DNA of 64,000 nucleotides, taken from NCBI GenBank assembly GCA_036877525.1, contig JAZGTH010000066.1:3725501-3789500 (forward strand). Reading direction: 5' to 3'. Of the stretch, positions 47,033 to 58,115 are shown piece after piece; position 1 is the first letter of the stretch; each line of letters begins with the position of its first letter. The stretch comes from Chromobotia macracanthus. Lineage: Eukaryota; Chordata; Actinopteri; Cypriniformes; Botiidae. The notes under the pieces were generated by a model. That model was given only the letters and a program-made list of their open reading frames with translations, was not told the origin of the DNA and ran no database searches. The position numbers and the translations under genes are program-made.

Positions 47033-47454
47033 ACCAGGTTTACATGCCGTATCTCCACACCAAGAACAGGTCACACACACATTTAAAAAGTATTGTATTC
47101 ACACTGTCATAAAGACATTACAATGTCACAATGTCATGCAGCCGTAAATATTCAAAAGTATATTTCTTGCATCTGTGGCACTGAAAGAGATTTTAATGCA
47201 CTATAATTATATGCCCTTGACCTTTGGTAAATTATAGTTGAAATTAAAAGCTGACTTTCAGTAGCTCACTGTGGTGTCAGTCTCTTTTTACAGGTAACTT
47301 GAGTTATATCAGCTCTCACCCCATTGACATGACATGCCGGCAGCATAATAAAGATTTTTATTGCCCTCAAGCAAACACGCAGGTTAATAAATGAGGTCAG
47401 TTAACTTTAGCATCTACAAGTTCCTTTTTTTTGTATTTTTCTTACCCTCCCAGA

Positions 47455-47880
47455 GCAAAATTTTATTTCTCAGATGTTGGTCTTTCAAAGCTCAGGAGAT
47501 TTGATGGAGATCTCAGCTGTGTTTCATTTAAGTATCAACTTTGTCTTAGACATTTCTCCTACAATTGTATAGAAGAAATAAAAATAGAAACAAATGAGAC
47601 AGTTGTTAACATACATTAAGAATATGGAGCTGCAAAATTTATGTAGATTGTGGCTAAAATAATCTGGATGTGGGTAAATTTGATGAGAAATGTTTGTGCT
47701 CATACTGAAATCTTCAGTAATCTTGACTTTTGATTGCAGACTTGGCAAATCTGAGCTCAGTTTGAGATCTCTTCTGAAACTCTAATGGAGACATTTGTGA
47801 GATTTCTGAGACTTAAGCAGAAGTTTCCATTTGCTGTCCATTTAATCTCAGTGCTGTCTAGGAGAAAAAATTGAGCTATT
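47455..47880. repeat. Left arm of a dispersed inverted repeat
   Basis: Shares long stretches in reverse complement with 61560-61960, for example GATTGCAGACTTGGCAAATC against GATTTGCCAAGTCTGCAATC, and ACATACATTAAGAATATGGA against TCCATATTCTTAATGTATGT. A partial third copy lies around 53550-53760. Confidence 0.75.
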
Positions 47881-48210
47881 AAAGGGATCTCATCTGTGAT
47901 TTTTCTTTCCTGTGGGATAGCGTGAGTAAATAAGTCAGATCTGTTAAGGAATTAGTAACAAAGTTACAATATTCTTTACATTCAAATGGAATCTTTAAAA
48001 TGTTTCGACGTTCCAAAGAAAAACTAGAATGATTTGCATGACCCTTGTTCCAGTGTGTGTGTGTGTGTGTGTGTCGGCTTGTAGTGTGTATCAGTGTCCC
48101 CCTACTTACACACTCTGTCCTGATGTTCCACACAATGCTACACAAAAGAGGTGGGGAACAAATTGCCTTGTAATTCTGCACAACTGAATGCGCAGGGACG
48201 TAACAGGAGT

Positions 48211-48255
48211 TCTATTTTCGTGAGCCACTCACATGCAGGTTTCAGCCCATAAATC
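48211..48255 (+). promoter_or_regulatory. Promoter module of troponin I gene 1
   Basis: CTATTTTCGTGAGCCACTCA starts at 48212 and an ATAAATCT box at 48249, 37 bp apart. The same pair precedes the other three genes. A non-coding first exon is inferred to end at TTTAAG|gtaagt (48336) and to be spliced to 49836. Confidence 0.65.
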
Positions 48256-48794
48256 TTTCACGAAAAATCATAAAATGAGGGTTCGGTTTGACACCAGCAC
48301 ACAACTCATTCTCCTGTGGTTGCCTCCTAGTTTAAGGTAAGTCATAGTCATGGCATCACATGTAATAGATCCACACATACTCATAAATACTCAAAGATAT
48401 TTAGTTTATTACTCAGTATTTACAGGGATTTGTAATGGATGGTACATCCATCACTCCTGGATTTGAGTTTCATGAATAAGTACACCAGCACTACAAACAA
48501 TGAATGCATGTATACATTCATCTACTGTATGTCGGGGTCATAACTCCCTGCTGGGATTATCTGTCTATTTCCATAGCATGCTTGTGTCAACTTCAAGGAA
48601 TGTATGTTATGAAATGCTCTTGCTGGTTTCTCTGCTAGCAGAGAGGCTTGGAGGAGTGCAGATCTGAGATCAAATGTTCTTGACTTGTGAATATCAGAAA
48701 AGTAACCGGAGCTCATTGAGTAAGAGATGAACCAAGAGTAGCTGAACCCTGTGATTGAACTCTCTGACTAAAAGTTCTTTTGGTCCAAAAACAG

Positions 48795-49062
48795 TCCTGC
48801 AGTAATATATCATATATACAGTATGTTTTATATCATATATATCAAAGTGTTTCCCTTAAATTGTTAGTGGAACATTTTTAAAACGTTACAGATACATTTT
48901 TTTAATGATGTTCTTACAGTCAAGCAATAATGTTAATACAATATCTGAAAAACTGGACATTCTGAATATTCCTAGAAGATTAAAAATAACATTTTTAACG
49001 TTTAGGTTACTTAATAGAAACGTTAGGGAAACGTTCTTAAAACCTAAAATTGTTAGCTGGGT
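48795..49062. mobile_element. CAGCTAAC MITE family copy in 5' UTR intron of the first troponin I gene
   Basis: Ends CTAAAATTGTTAGCTGG; interior AAACGTTACAG and TAGAAACGTTAGGGAAACG match the family. The left end has decayed. Confidence 0.7.
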
Positions 49063-49856
49063 CCATGCCGAAAAGATAAACCTTTTTAACTAATCAGCCT
49101 TCTTAGCTAACTTAACCAGCAGGATTTCTTTGATCAGTCAGCTTCTCTAAAGCCACGCTGGTTGACCAACATCACCAGCCAGGCATTGTTAGTTCATTAG
49201 CCTGACCAGCATTGCTGCTGATTTGGAATTCATGCTGGTCTTCTCAGCAGGGTTTACATTCAGTGCCACAGAGTTAAAGAGAGTTCAGGCCTGAGTCTGA
49301 CACTGGGCTAGTTAAAAGAATGGCAGCAATGTTCAAATTTAGCCGAGCTGGGAAGACAAACAAGCATCTGCTTTATTGAGCACAATAGGTACGGACAGAA
49401 TGAATAGACGCGGACAGAGTGCTCTGAACAAGTGCTTTGTTTGGTGATCTATAAACAGTCTTCAGTGGACCCCAGATTGAATTATTCTGTACGTTGTGAC
49501 AATATAACTCCAGTGACTTTCAAAAGCTTGGCACTTATCACCATTCCTGACCATGTGCTATGGCTGGACTGTAAGAATGTTTCCTAGTGATTATATACAA
49601 GATGTCTGACGCACTGATTTCAACAGCATTTCTTACACTGAATGATGACATTATCGGATATATACATATATATACCCTGACTCTGTTTGGCTTTGACTTG
49701 TATTTGAATAAAGACACGAGTACTGAAGTTTAGAAGGACATCTGCATGTTTTCGAGATCTATATATTACATGACAAAATATATTACTCCGAAAAGGATTT
49801 TTGAGCACTCTTACAAACTTTTGTTCCTTTCTCAGCATCCATAATTAGAAACAACT

Positions 49857-52282
49857 ATGTCTGAGGGGTAAGTACACAGATGACCTTATTTTCAATACAT
49901 AATGGTATAAATTAAAGCTGCAATTCTACCTGTCTTGGTGAAAAATAAACAAAAATCAGTTATAAGCAAGTACATCACAGATCTGTGTTCAAAACAATCA
50001 CCTTACCCTGATTCATAAAGGTTATCTTATAATAATGATTTATAATCTGAGCTGTCGGTTCAGATTTTGCGGGTAATGTCAGTTTGACTTCAACACACAC
50101 AAAGAAAAGTACGTAAGGTAACCTGCAGTTTTATGTTTCAGACAGAGGTGGCGATAGAGAGGCAAAGGTTACGGATTGCAGTTTTAAGTTATATGATATG
50201 ATATGGCTCTTATGCTAATTAATTTGCTATTGTTTTTCTCATTGCCTTGCTCCATACTTCATCCCTGTAGACCGGTAAGTCAGCACCACTTACAGCAGCT
50301 TATAGAAATATTTGGCAAAAGCCAGACAAATTTTGTTAAGACTGGACTAAACTGACGTGACTTGTTTTTTGTTTTTCAGAAAAAAACAAAATATACAGCT
50401 ACAAGGCGGCTGCTCTTAAAGGTGAGATCTCTGTTTTGCATATATTTCGTAACTGTCAACTGCCCAGCTAACATTAAGTAGCGAAAACGGGAATTCTGGG
50501 AATGTTCACACCATCCATTTGTTTGACGTCATAAGAACGTTATTCAAACATTTTAAAATCTGTAACGTTTTTAAAATGTTACACTAACAACTTCAAAATA
50601 ACTTTGAGATAGGAGATATAGCGTTAAAAAAGGTTTTACTAACGTTACTGCAAGAACACTTTTGGTAACGTTTAAAGCATGTTAGCCAACATTCTGAGAA
50701 CGTTTCCTGTTAGCTGAGTGATTGGTAAGTCGGAACTGTCTGCGTGTATTAAGCATCTTTGGAAAGGCATGCCTATAATCCATGACAAACGGCTAGCTGC
50801 TGGCAGCGTTCTGCGTTAAGCTTTGTGCTAAGTCTGGAGGAATGGTACATTTCACCCCGGCGCTGTTACTGTATGTTACAGTCCAAACTACTGAAGCAGG
50901 CCACGTCTATGCTAGTGGCTGAAAAAGAGCAGAGTAAGAGGGAACGAGATAATACTCTTAATGAGAGAGTTCCTCCTCTCAGACTCTCTGGTCTTTCTGC
51001 ACAGGAGCTGCAGGTAGTTTCTGGATCAAATCATAGCATTAATATTACCTTCAAATGAGTCTCTATTCACAGCGTACATTGCTAAACAACTTGAATGCTT
51101 TTTGTAGGAACTTTGTAAGGAGCTGCACCACAAGATTGATGTTGTTGATGAAGCCAGATATGACCTTGAAGTCAAAGTGGCTAAAAATGAAAAAGAGGTA
51201 ATGTTTGGTTTTTGTTTAGCACGGGTGTGTTACTTTACAGCGAAGGTTTACGTTACATGTTTGTATTTGGTAGACGTGGGTTTCTTGGGAATCGAACCCA
51301 TGACCATTGCCCTGCTAAAGCAATTTGCTAGGGAGTGAGCTACAGGAACACCATAAATGTTATGCAGGACATAAATAAATCAAGATAAATGAACGATTAA
51401 GTAGTCATAAGTAGTGAGGAATATGAATATATTAATATGATATCAGATGTTTTAGTTTCTGTAGCATGGCGTTATACTGATGGCGTATACAACGTTATAC
51501 TGATGTTAATGTAAGAACTTTTCTAATAACTTAGGGAAAACGTTTAGAGAATGTTAGCCAGAAAACATGAATGCGATGTAAGCTACATAATTAAATGTAA
51601 AAGATGCCATAATGTGTTCTGTTTTAGATCCAGACTCTGACCCAGAAGATTTGGGAGATGAAGGGTACAATGAAGAGAACCCAGCTGAAGAGAGTGAAGA
51701 AGTCAGCTGATGCTGTGCTCGGTGCTCTGACCGAATCCAAAATGTCATCAAAGGCAGATTTTAAAGCTAATCTTAAGACAGTAAAGAAAGAGGAAGAAAA
51801 GGTATTATAAGCTGATGTATATGACAGCATTTATCATCCCAGCTAACAATTTTAGGTTGTAGGAATGTTTCAGTAACGTTTCCATTAGGTAACAAAAAAG
51901 CATTACAAATGTTATTTTGAAAGTTTTAGGAACAAAACATCCTGTTTTTTAGATGCTGTATTAACATTATTGCTTGGTTACTCAAACATTTTAATTCTGT
52001 AAAATTTTTAAAACATTCCACTATCTGCTTAAGAATAGCGTTTTGCTATAAGATGGACAGTGTTAAAAAAGTGTTCTATTAATGTTATTACAAAAAACTT
52101 TTTTGATAAATTTAAGAAAACTTTAGAGAACGTTAGCCAACGTTCTGAGAACATTCTCTGTTGTAATTAATCAACATTTTAACCATTTATAGAAAGAGGA
52201 GGTGACTGACTGGCGTAAGAACGTGGAGGCCATGTCTGGGATGGAAGGCAGGAAGAAGCTGTTTAATGCTGGACAGTCATAA
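49857..52282 (+). CDS. tnni1-like: Troponin I, slow skeletal type, array copy 1 (diverged)
   Basis: Coding exons: 49857-49867, 50271-50274 (4-nt microexon), 50380-50421, 50882-51013, 51108-51197, 51628-51801, 52193-52282; 543 nt, 180 aa. Troponin I is the inhibitory subunit of the troponin complex on thin filaments. The C-terminal TDWRKNVEAMSGMEGRKK and the lack of a cardiac N-terminal extension fit the slow type (TNNI1) better than fast or cardiac. Exon 4 has the troponin C/T-binding helix ending in PPLRLSGLSAQELQ. Exon 6 is unusual: the inhibitory peptide reads MKGTMKRTQLKRVKKSADAV in place of the GKMKRPALRRVKISADAM of copy 2, and the family motif VDEERYD in exon 5 is VDEARYD. No stop or frameshift is seen. 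It is the most diverged copy; expression is unknown. Confidence 0.88.
50462..50716. mobile_element. CAGCTAAC MITE family copy in troponin I gene 1
   Basis: From CCCAGCTAACATTAAGTAGC to AGAACGTTTCCTGTTAGCTG, inside the intron before exon 4. Confidence 0.8.
51268..51352 (-). mobile_element. tRNA-derived SINE head
   Basis: On the minus strand it carries box A-like TGTAGCTCACTCCCTAG and a perfect box B GGTTCGATTCC (51298-51288). It is tRNA-like but without a full cloverleaf and lies in an intron of troponin I gene 1. Confidence 0.6.
51838..52163. mobile_element. CAGCTAAC MITE family copy in last intron of troponin I gene 1
   Basis: Begins CCCAGCTAACAATTTTAGG and ends AACGTTCTGAGAACATTCTC. It occupies most of the intron between exons 6 and 7. 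Confidence 0.75.
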
Positions 52283-53356
52283 GGTAAAATTAATCTTATC
52301 TCTTTACATTCAACACATTCAGTTGTTTGCATTCCTCATAAATTCAACAATTCAGTATTGTAAATAGAGAATGACATTGTTTTCTTACTTTCAGGAAAGG
52401 AAAGCAAGACCCAACACATAAATGGTTCAATGCAAGAAACTCTAACCTGTACAAACTGGATTAAAAAAGTAATGCTGTTTTGTCTTTTTGTCGACTGTTT
52501 AAAACTGATCAGAACAAATTGTTTTTTGTTTGGTGTTTTGTAGGTCTTTGTGTTTAGTCTCCAGTTCTTGCTCTTTGCTACACTTTGAAGACAGTCTGTG
52601 CTTGCATATATCTGCGTCCAAAACTTAATGTGATATTTTGTGTATTGAAATATTAAGGACAGTAAATATTCATGAGCAACAGAGTCATTTAGATGAATTT
52701 TGGGCAGTGTTGTGACGTCAGTGTTGTTATCGGAAAATATGTCAGAAATTGTAACACGTTCTACTTCACCAGAAGTACAAATTGCAATGTAATGGCATTC
52801 CAAAATTAAACCTCATGCAATGAAAATAATATGTGTTTTGTCACCATGCTCTTCACCGGCCAAACAAGCGCGTCCTTCAACATTGTGCAACTTGTGTCAC
52901 TCTGTATGTGTATGCGTGCGTAAACTGGTTTCATGTTACCGCATGCTGTGTGCATACAGCATTTACCAAAAATATATAGGATGCAACCATATTAGAGATT
53001 AGAGGTTTTTAAAGTGTTGTTTATTTGTATATTATAAATAAACAGAAAGTCTCTAAGGGAATAGAAACATACAATGAGGTATAAAAACAATATCAAGAAA
53101 TAGCTTGGTTTATATCTTCATGCTCTGCTGGATCAGACACATGACTGAAGTGATCAGGGATGCATTAACATCAAGATATATTGTGATCACCTTCAAATTT
53201 GCAGTGAAGGTCATACTGCTGCTGGAAGGTCTCAGCAAAGCCCTTTTCCCTTGTAGGGTCAAACAATGGGAGATGAAGAGGCCCCGGCGATGGACAATGT
53301 ATGCAATTGTGTTTTGATGGTGCTAAGTAAAGTGAGACTCAGGGCATAAGGTTCAG

Positions 53357-53402
53357 TCTATTTTAGTGAGCCACTCAGAGGAGGCCAAAGAGACCATAAA
53401 AT
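53357..53402 (+). promoter_or_regulatory. Promoter module of troponin I gene 2
   Basis: CTATTTTAGTGAGCCACTCA from 53358, ATAAAA box from 53396 (38 bp). A non-coding exon is inferred to end at GAAACAG|gtaggg (53472). Confidence 0.65.
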
Positions 53403-53904
53403 TTGCCTGGGCTTCCTCGTCCACAGACATTGTCACACTCTACACACACCCCAGGAGTCTTTAGAGAAACAGGTAGGGGCTCTCAAGCACACATTGGCAC
53501 TATTAACGGTAAAACTAGTAAGTGTTTAACAATGATGGAGATGATTGGAGCCTCTGGTATCTTGGCAAATCTGAGCACAATTTCAGATGTTGGGATCTCT
53601 TTCTAAAACTCAAGTGGAGAAATATTTGAGATGACCTGTTGATGTCCAAATGATCTGTTTTTATCTGAGGAGAAAAATGTAACTAGCAGGAAACTAAAAA
53701 CAATGTGACTATTTCATCTCATTGCTGTCTAAGAGAAATAATTGATTTATTTGTCTTGGTTGTTGGCATTAGGTTTTTGGGTACACTGTCAGAAATATAT
53801 TAGTGCATGAAGAAAGTCATAACATATTTTTAATTCGTGTTTGTAACAGTGACTTGTCCCAAAATTATGCTCATGATTATGTGTAAAAATAACAATATTG
53901 TTCT

Positions 53905-54158
53905 CAGCTAACAGCGATTGTTTTCAGAATGTTGGCTAACGTTATCTAAAAGTTATTAAAAACATTCTTGACGTAACATTAGTAGAACATTTTTTAATGT
54001 TACATATCTATATATCAAAAACTTTATTCTTAAGTAGTTAGTGGAGTGTTTGGACATGTTGAACATTTCTAGAATTTTCGAAATAATATTTTTAACATTT
54101 TAATTACTTAAAGGAAATGCTAGAGAAATGTTCTTACAAGCTAAAACTGTTAGCTGGG
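53905..54158. mobile_element. CAGCTAAC MITE family copy before troponin I gene 2
   Basis: CAGCTAACAGCGATTG at the left and CTAAAACTGTTAGCTGGG at the right, in the 5' UTR intron. Confidence 0.75.
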
Positions 54159-54236
54159 TTACCATTTTTAGTCACTGCTGCTTACCTGTAATTAATTCTC
54201 TCTTCTTCTTTAAAAGAAAAATACAAGCAGGCCACA

Positions 54237-54988
54237 ATGTCTGAAGCGTAAGTATTGTTTCTTTCAGCTTTAACCTGTAAAGGCACATCTGTTATCTTAC
54301 ATTTAAAACTTTCCTACTTATTTCCTTTCTCATCAAACAAACTTTGCCGGTTTAGTCAGGTAAGTGGATTGTTTTAATTTCAGCATTTAAATATTATATA
54401 TACAGTTTATGTAAAAAATGTCATTATTTTCCACAAAAGCCTAAAAACTTTTCCTAATTCTTTTAGAAACCCAAATCTAAGATTACAGCATCCAGGAGGT
54501 TGTTCCTAAAGGTATAATTGTGTTCTCAGAAATAATTTGTCCAAAAAATAAAAAGTAAATGTTATAATACCTTTCGGACCTGTTTTGCTCCAGACAAAAC
54601 TGCTTAAGAAAGCAACTTCTATGCTCGCAACTGAAAAAGAGGAGAAAGAGAGAGAGAGAGAGACCACCTTGCGTGAAAGAGTGCCACCTCTGCAGCTGTC
54701 CGGTCTGTCTGTTCAAGAGCTTCAGGTACGTGTGAATGTTTTAAAAACTAGTGTTTGTAATCTGTATGTTTTGTCACTAAAAATATGTTGGATTATTTTG
54801 CAAAAATTCTGTGTCCCAAACAATTTTCAATTTTAGGTTGTAAGTCCTTAATGTTTCCATTAAGTAACAAAAATGGTAAAACTGTTATTAAGTTCTAGGA
54901 ACGTTCAAAACGTCCAGTATTAACATTATTCAAACATTTTTAATTCTGCAATGTTTTTAAAATGTTACCTTACAACTTAAGAACAACG

Positions 54989-55056
<68 letters not shown>

Positions 55057-55747
55057 GTAACGTTGAATGAAGCTTTCCACTAACAATATGCAAACTTTTA
55101 TAACATTGACAAACTTAAACGTTAGCTGAACATTTTTGTACAATAATATGTTCTCAGGCTCTCTGCAGAGACCTCCACCAGAAGATTGATGTTGTAGATG
55201 AGGAGAGGTATGACATCTCTGCTAAGGTGGCCAAAAATGAGAAAGAGGTAGTACACTTTTAATTGAAGCGCATTTACACTGACACAATCTGGTTTAATGC
55301 ATCTGCATTAACAGTATTCATGAATTTGTACTGACTTCAGATTACAGACCTGAATATAAAGATCACTGAACTCAGAGGCAAGATGAAGAGACCTGCTCTC
55401 AGGAGGGTGAAGATCTCTGCTGATGCCATGTTAGGTGCTCTGCTGGGCTCCAGGGTGAAAGAATCTGTGGATTTCAAAGCCAACCTCAAAACGGTGAAGA
55501 AGGAGGAGGAGAAGGCAAGTTTACTTCATCATTTGTTGAACAAATTTCAAGCAGAATGTTGTATCGTTTACAAGACATGCTCGCAGTATTTGTTTTTGTG
55601 GGTCAGCTTAAGTCATCTTACACTGTTTAAACATGATTGTGATGTGTGTTGTACGTATAGAAAGAGGAGGTGACTGATTGGCGTAAGAACGTGGAGGCCA
55701 TGTCAGGAATGGAAGGGAGGAAGAAGCTGTTTGATGCTGGTCAATAG
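54237..55747 (+). CDS. tnni1-like: Troponin I, slow skeletal type, array copy 2
   Basis: Coding exons: 54237-54247, 54356-54359 (4-nt microexon), 54467-54511, 54594-54725, 55158-55247, 55341-55514, 55661-55747; 543 nt, 180 aa. N-terminus MSEAQKPKSKITASRRLFLK; the troponin C/T-binding helix follows in exon 4 (TKLLKKATSMLATEKEEKE). Exon 5 has LHQKIDVVDEERYD. The inhibitory and switch regions are canonical (GKMKRPALRRVKISADAMLG, about 107-126). It ends MEGRKKLFDAGQ. The intron after exon 6 uses a GC donor (GAGAAG|gcaagt). A further non-coding 3' exon is suggested by AG|gtaaag after the stop and ttacag at about 55856-55861. This is the most canonical copy and probably a working sarcomeric gene. 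Confidence 0.92.
54830..55140. mobile_element. Degraded CAGCTAAC MITE with (TA)n in troponin I gene 2
   Basis: TTTAGGTTGTAAGTCC, CATTAAGTAACAAAAATGG and TTATTCAAACATTTTTAATT match the family. The centre is expanded to a TA microsatellite (about 54995-55049). Confidence 0.65.
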
Positions 55748-55861
55748 AGGGTAAAGCAACAGCTTTAATGTTTTACTTCATTTCCTGTTTATCTTTTGCG
55801 TGAAACGTCTTGCCTGTGGAGCATTTCACCTGGTCACTGAACTGGATGTATTGTGTTACAG

Positions 55862-57500
55862 GTGAGAACTGCATCAGATCTGACATCAGGATTTATGACT
55901 CACAACAGGACTTCCAAAGCTTCTGAACATGTATAATGCGAAGCCTACGGTCTATACACTGTATAAGAGAACTACCCTATAAGAGACCTACCCTATAAGA
56001 GACGTAACTTTTGTCATAGCTTAAAAATGGTCTGATTGATTGTTTAATTTTAGTCTGTACAGACACGTCATGTTTTAAATAGATGGAAACAAGAATACAG
56101 TGTCTTAAACCTAACTTGCCACCACAGTGCTTACTACTTTACAACCATTCTGTGATGTTCGGCTGATTTTCTGTCTTAAAAATAAATGCAGATCAAAGGG
56201 AAACTAAATTTTTGGTCTTTTACTTTAAATAGCTGTCTGTGGTCAGGTTTAAAATGTAGAACTTTAAAGTTAAAACCCAGCAGAAGATCTTCTGAGATGT
56301 TTGGAGACCAAGGCACCAAATATAGCAGAAACACTAGGCTGTGACCTAGCCCTCACTTTTGTCTGTTTGACCTGACTTCATAACAGACATAACTTGTGTC
56401 GCAGGAACACCTTCAGATTGTTGTAACATTATTGAACAATGTTTGTAAAAATGTGAAATTGATAAACGATGTACATGCAGGGGTTAGCCGCAATTACAAC
56501 AGACAGACAGACAGAGAGAAAGAAAGAAAGAATTAGAGATTTAGCATTATAATATGAAACAGTAGAGTAAACAAGCAATGATAACTCTGGTCATTTTAAT
56601 TTAAAGAACTCTGTACAAAACAAAGCCATTTTAAGAAAAGAACGTCTTGTATTTGGCGTCCCTTCATCTGGCCATGAAAACTAAAAATAAATCCAGGACA
56701 AATGGCAGGTGGTAATTCAGATGGAGTGTGAACTCTCGCAGAGAATGAGGTGTGACTACATCAGCTCACATTACAATAAAACAGAGCCTTCACCTGCTCC
56801 TGTCCTCTAAACCCAAGAATTGATTTGTTCCACATCGTTCCCTGCCAGCGATCGCTTGCTTAATGTGTATTGAAATTTTCACGTTCATGAGATGACTGCC
56901 CTGACACAGCATTACTCTACAATTAACTGACATATCCAGCTAACAGTTATAGGATGTAAGAACGTTTCCCTAACGTTCCATTAAGTAGCAAAAACATTAA
57001 AAAATGGTCTTTTGAAAGTTCTAGGAAAACGTTTTTAAAACAAACTTAAGAACATTTTTTGATAGCTTTAAGAGAACTTTGACAGGACTTTTAGAGAACG
57101 TTAGCCAACGTTCTGAGAACATTCCATGTTAGCTGGGTAAACTTGTATGATGCAGAAACAAATTGCCAGGTTATTTTCCTTTCTTCACGTCCATCTATTT
57201 TCACTGTCTTGTTTCTATTCTTTCCTTTATTATTCTTTTGTCTCACCCCATCCCTTTACAGAGTGACAATGTTTCTAAATTAACCTAACAACGCTTCCAC
57301 ATTCATTCTTATGGATTCCTATTGCAGTTCACATTGTTTTATTATAGCAGGCATCCGTTACCTCTCGACCTTGCCACTCTGATCGTCAAATCAATTTGGG
57401 CCACCAAAACAAGGCATTCAGACCCCACGCCACATAACTCTCTGCCTCCGTCCAAATGAAAGAGGTTCTATTGCTCTAGTTTACTGTGTGAACAGTAAAC
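55862..57500. other. Spacer between troponin I genes 2 and 3
   Basis: Contains the probable 3' UTR of gene 2, with AATAAA near 56181, a GACA/GAAA simple repeat (56500-56531) and a MITE copy (56936-57137). No other gene is seen. Confidence 0.5.
56936..57137. mobile_element. CAGCTAAC MITE family copy between genes 2 and 3
   Basis: CCAGCTAACAGTTATAGGATG at the left and CATTCCATGTTAGCTGGG at the right, with AACGTTAGCCAACGTTCTGA inside. Confidence 0.8.
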
Positions 57501-57522
57501 GTCATTGGGAGCACAGACAGGG

Positions 57523-57568
57523 GCTATTTTAGTGAGATATTTCCAATGGGTGCTGAAACTATAAATCT
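57523..57568 (+). promoter_or_regulatory. Promoter module of troponin I gene 3
   Basis: CTATTTTAGTGAGATATTTCC from 57524 and CTATAAATCT with ATAAAT from 57561 (37 bp). A CCAAT is present at 57544-57548. A non-coding exon probably ends at TTAGCAG|gtatgt (57630). Confidence 0.7.
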
Positions 57569-58115
57569 GGATTTTCCTCTTTCCTCCGTCAACAGTTAAC
57601 TCGCACTCCTGTCTTTTCTTCTGTTAGCAGGTATGTTTTAAATCAGTGCTGATAGTTAATAACATCTGTGTGTTTGGTGATGTTTTGGTGACAAATGTGT
57701 TATGAGAAATTGTTTGTAGATAATTCAGTGGTTCTAGATTTTTCTACCCATGCGTGTTCTCTTGCTGTAAAATGATATAGTAACAAATCTGATTATTGTT
57801 ATAAACTCACTTTTTATAAACTTATAAAAAGAGTGTCACGAATACAGTTTAAATAACTCAGATGCTCGACAAATTAGTGACAATCCAGGAATATTTTCAT
57901 CTATGCTAAAACTCACAGTAGATATGCAGAGGACAAACAGAAATCTGGTCATCATATTCGACAGTTCAATGACCACTGTCAAATGAATTTCTCCATTATC
58001 AACAAAGATTTCAAATGCTTGTTTTTCTAAAATATATTCTTATTTGTTCTTAAATGTGTAGAGATGACACACTAACAGGCTGTTTTTTTCTTAGAACAGG
58101 AATTAATACTACAAG

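Larger units (their letters stand above)
45660..48180. other. Spacer between the pseudouridine gene and the troponin I array
   Basis: It should hold the promoter of the minus-strand pseudouridine gene, but no TATA or CpG island was found. It contains a CAGCTAAC-family MITE (46789-47032) and one arm of an inverted repeat (47455-47880). No coding sequence is supported. Confidence 0.45.

Noticed and set aside
48901..49093. Short frames across MITE copies
   Set aside because: They fall in non-autonomous repeat DNA and carry no transposase motifs.
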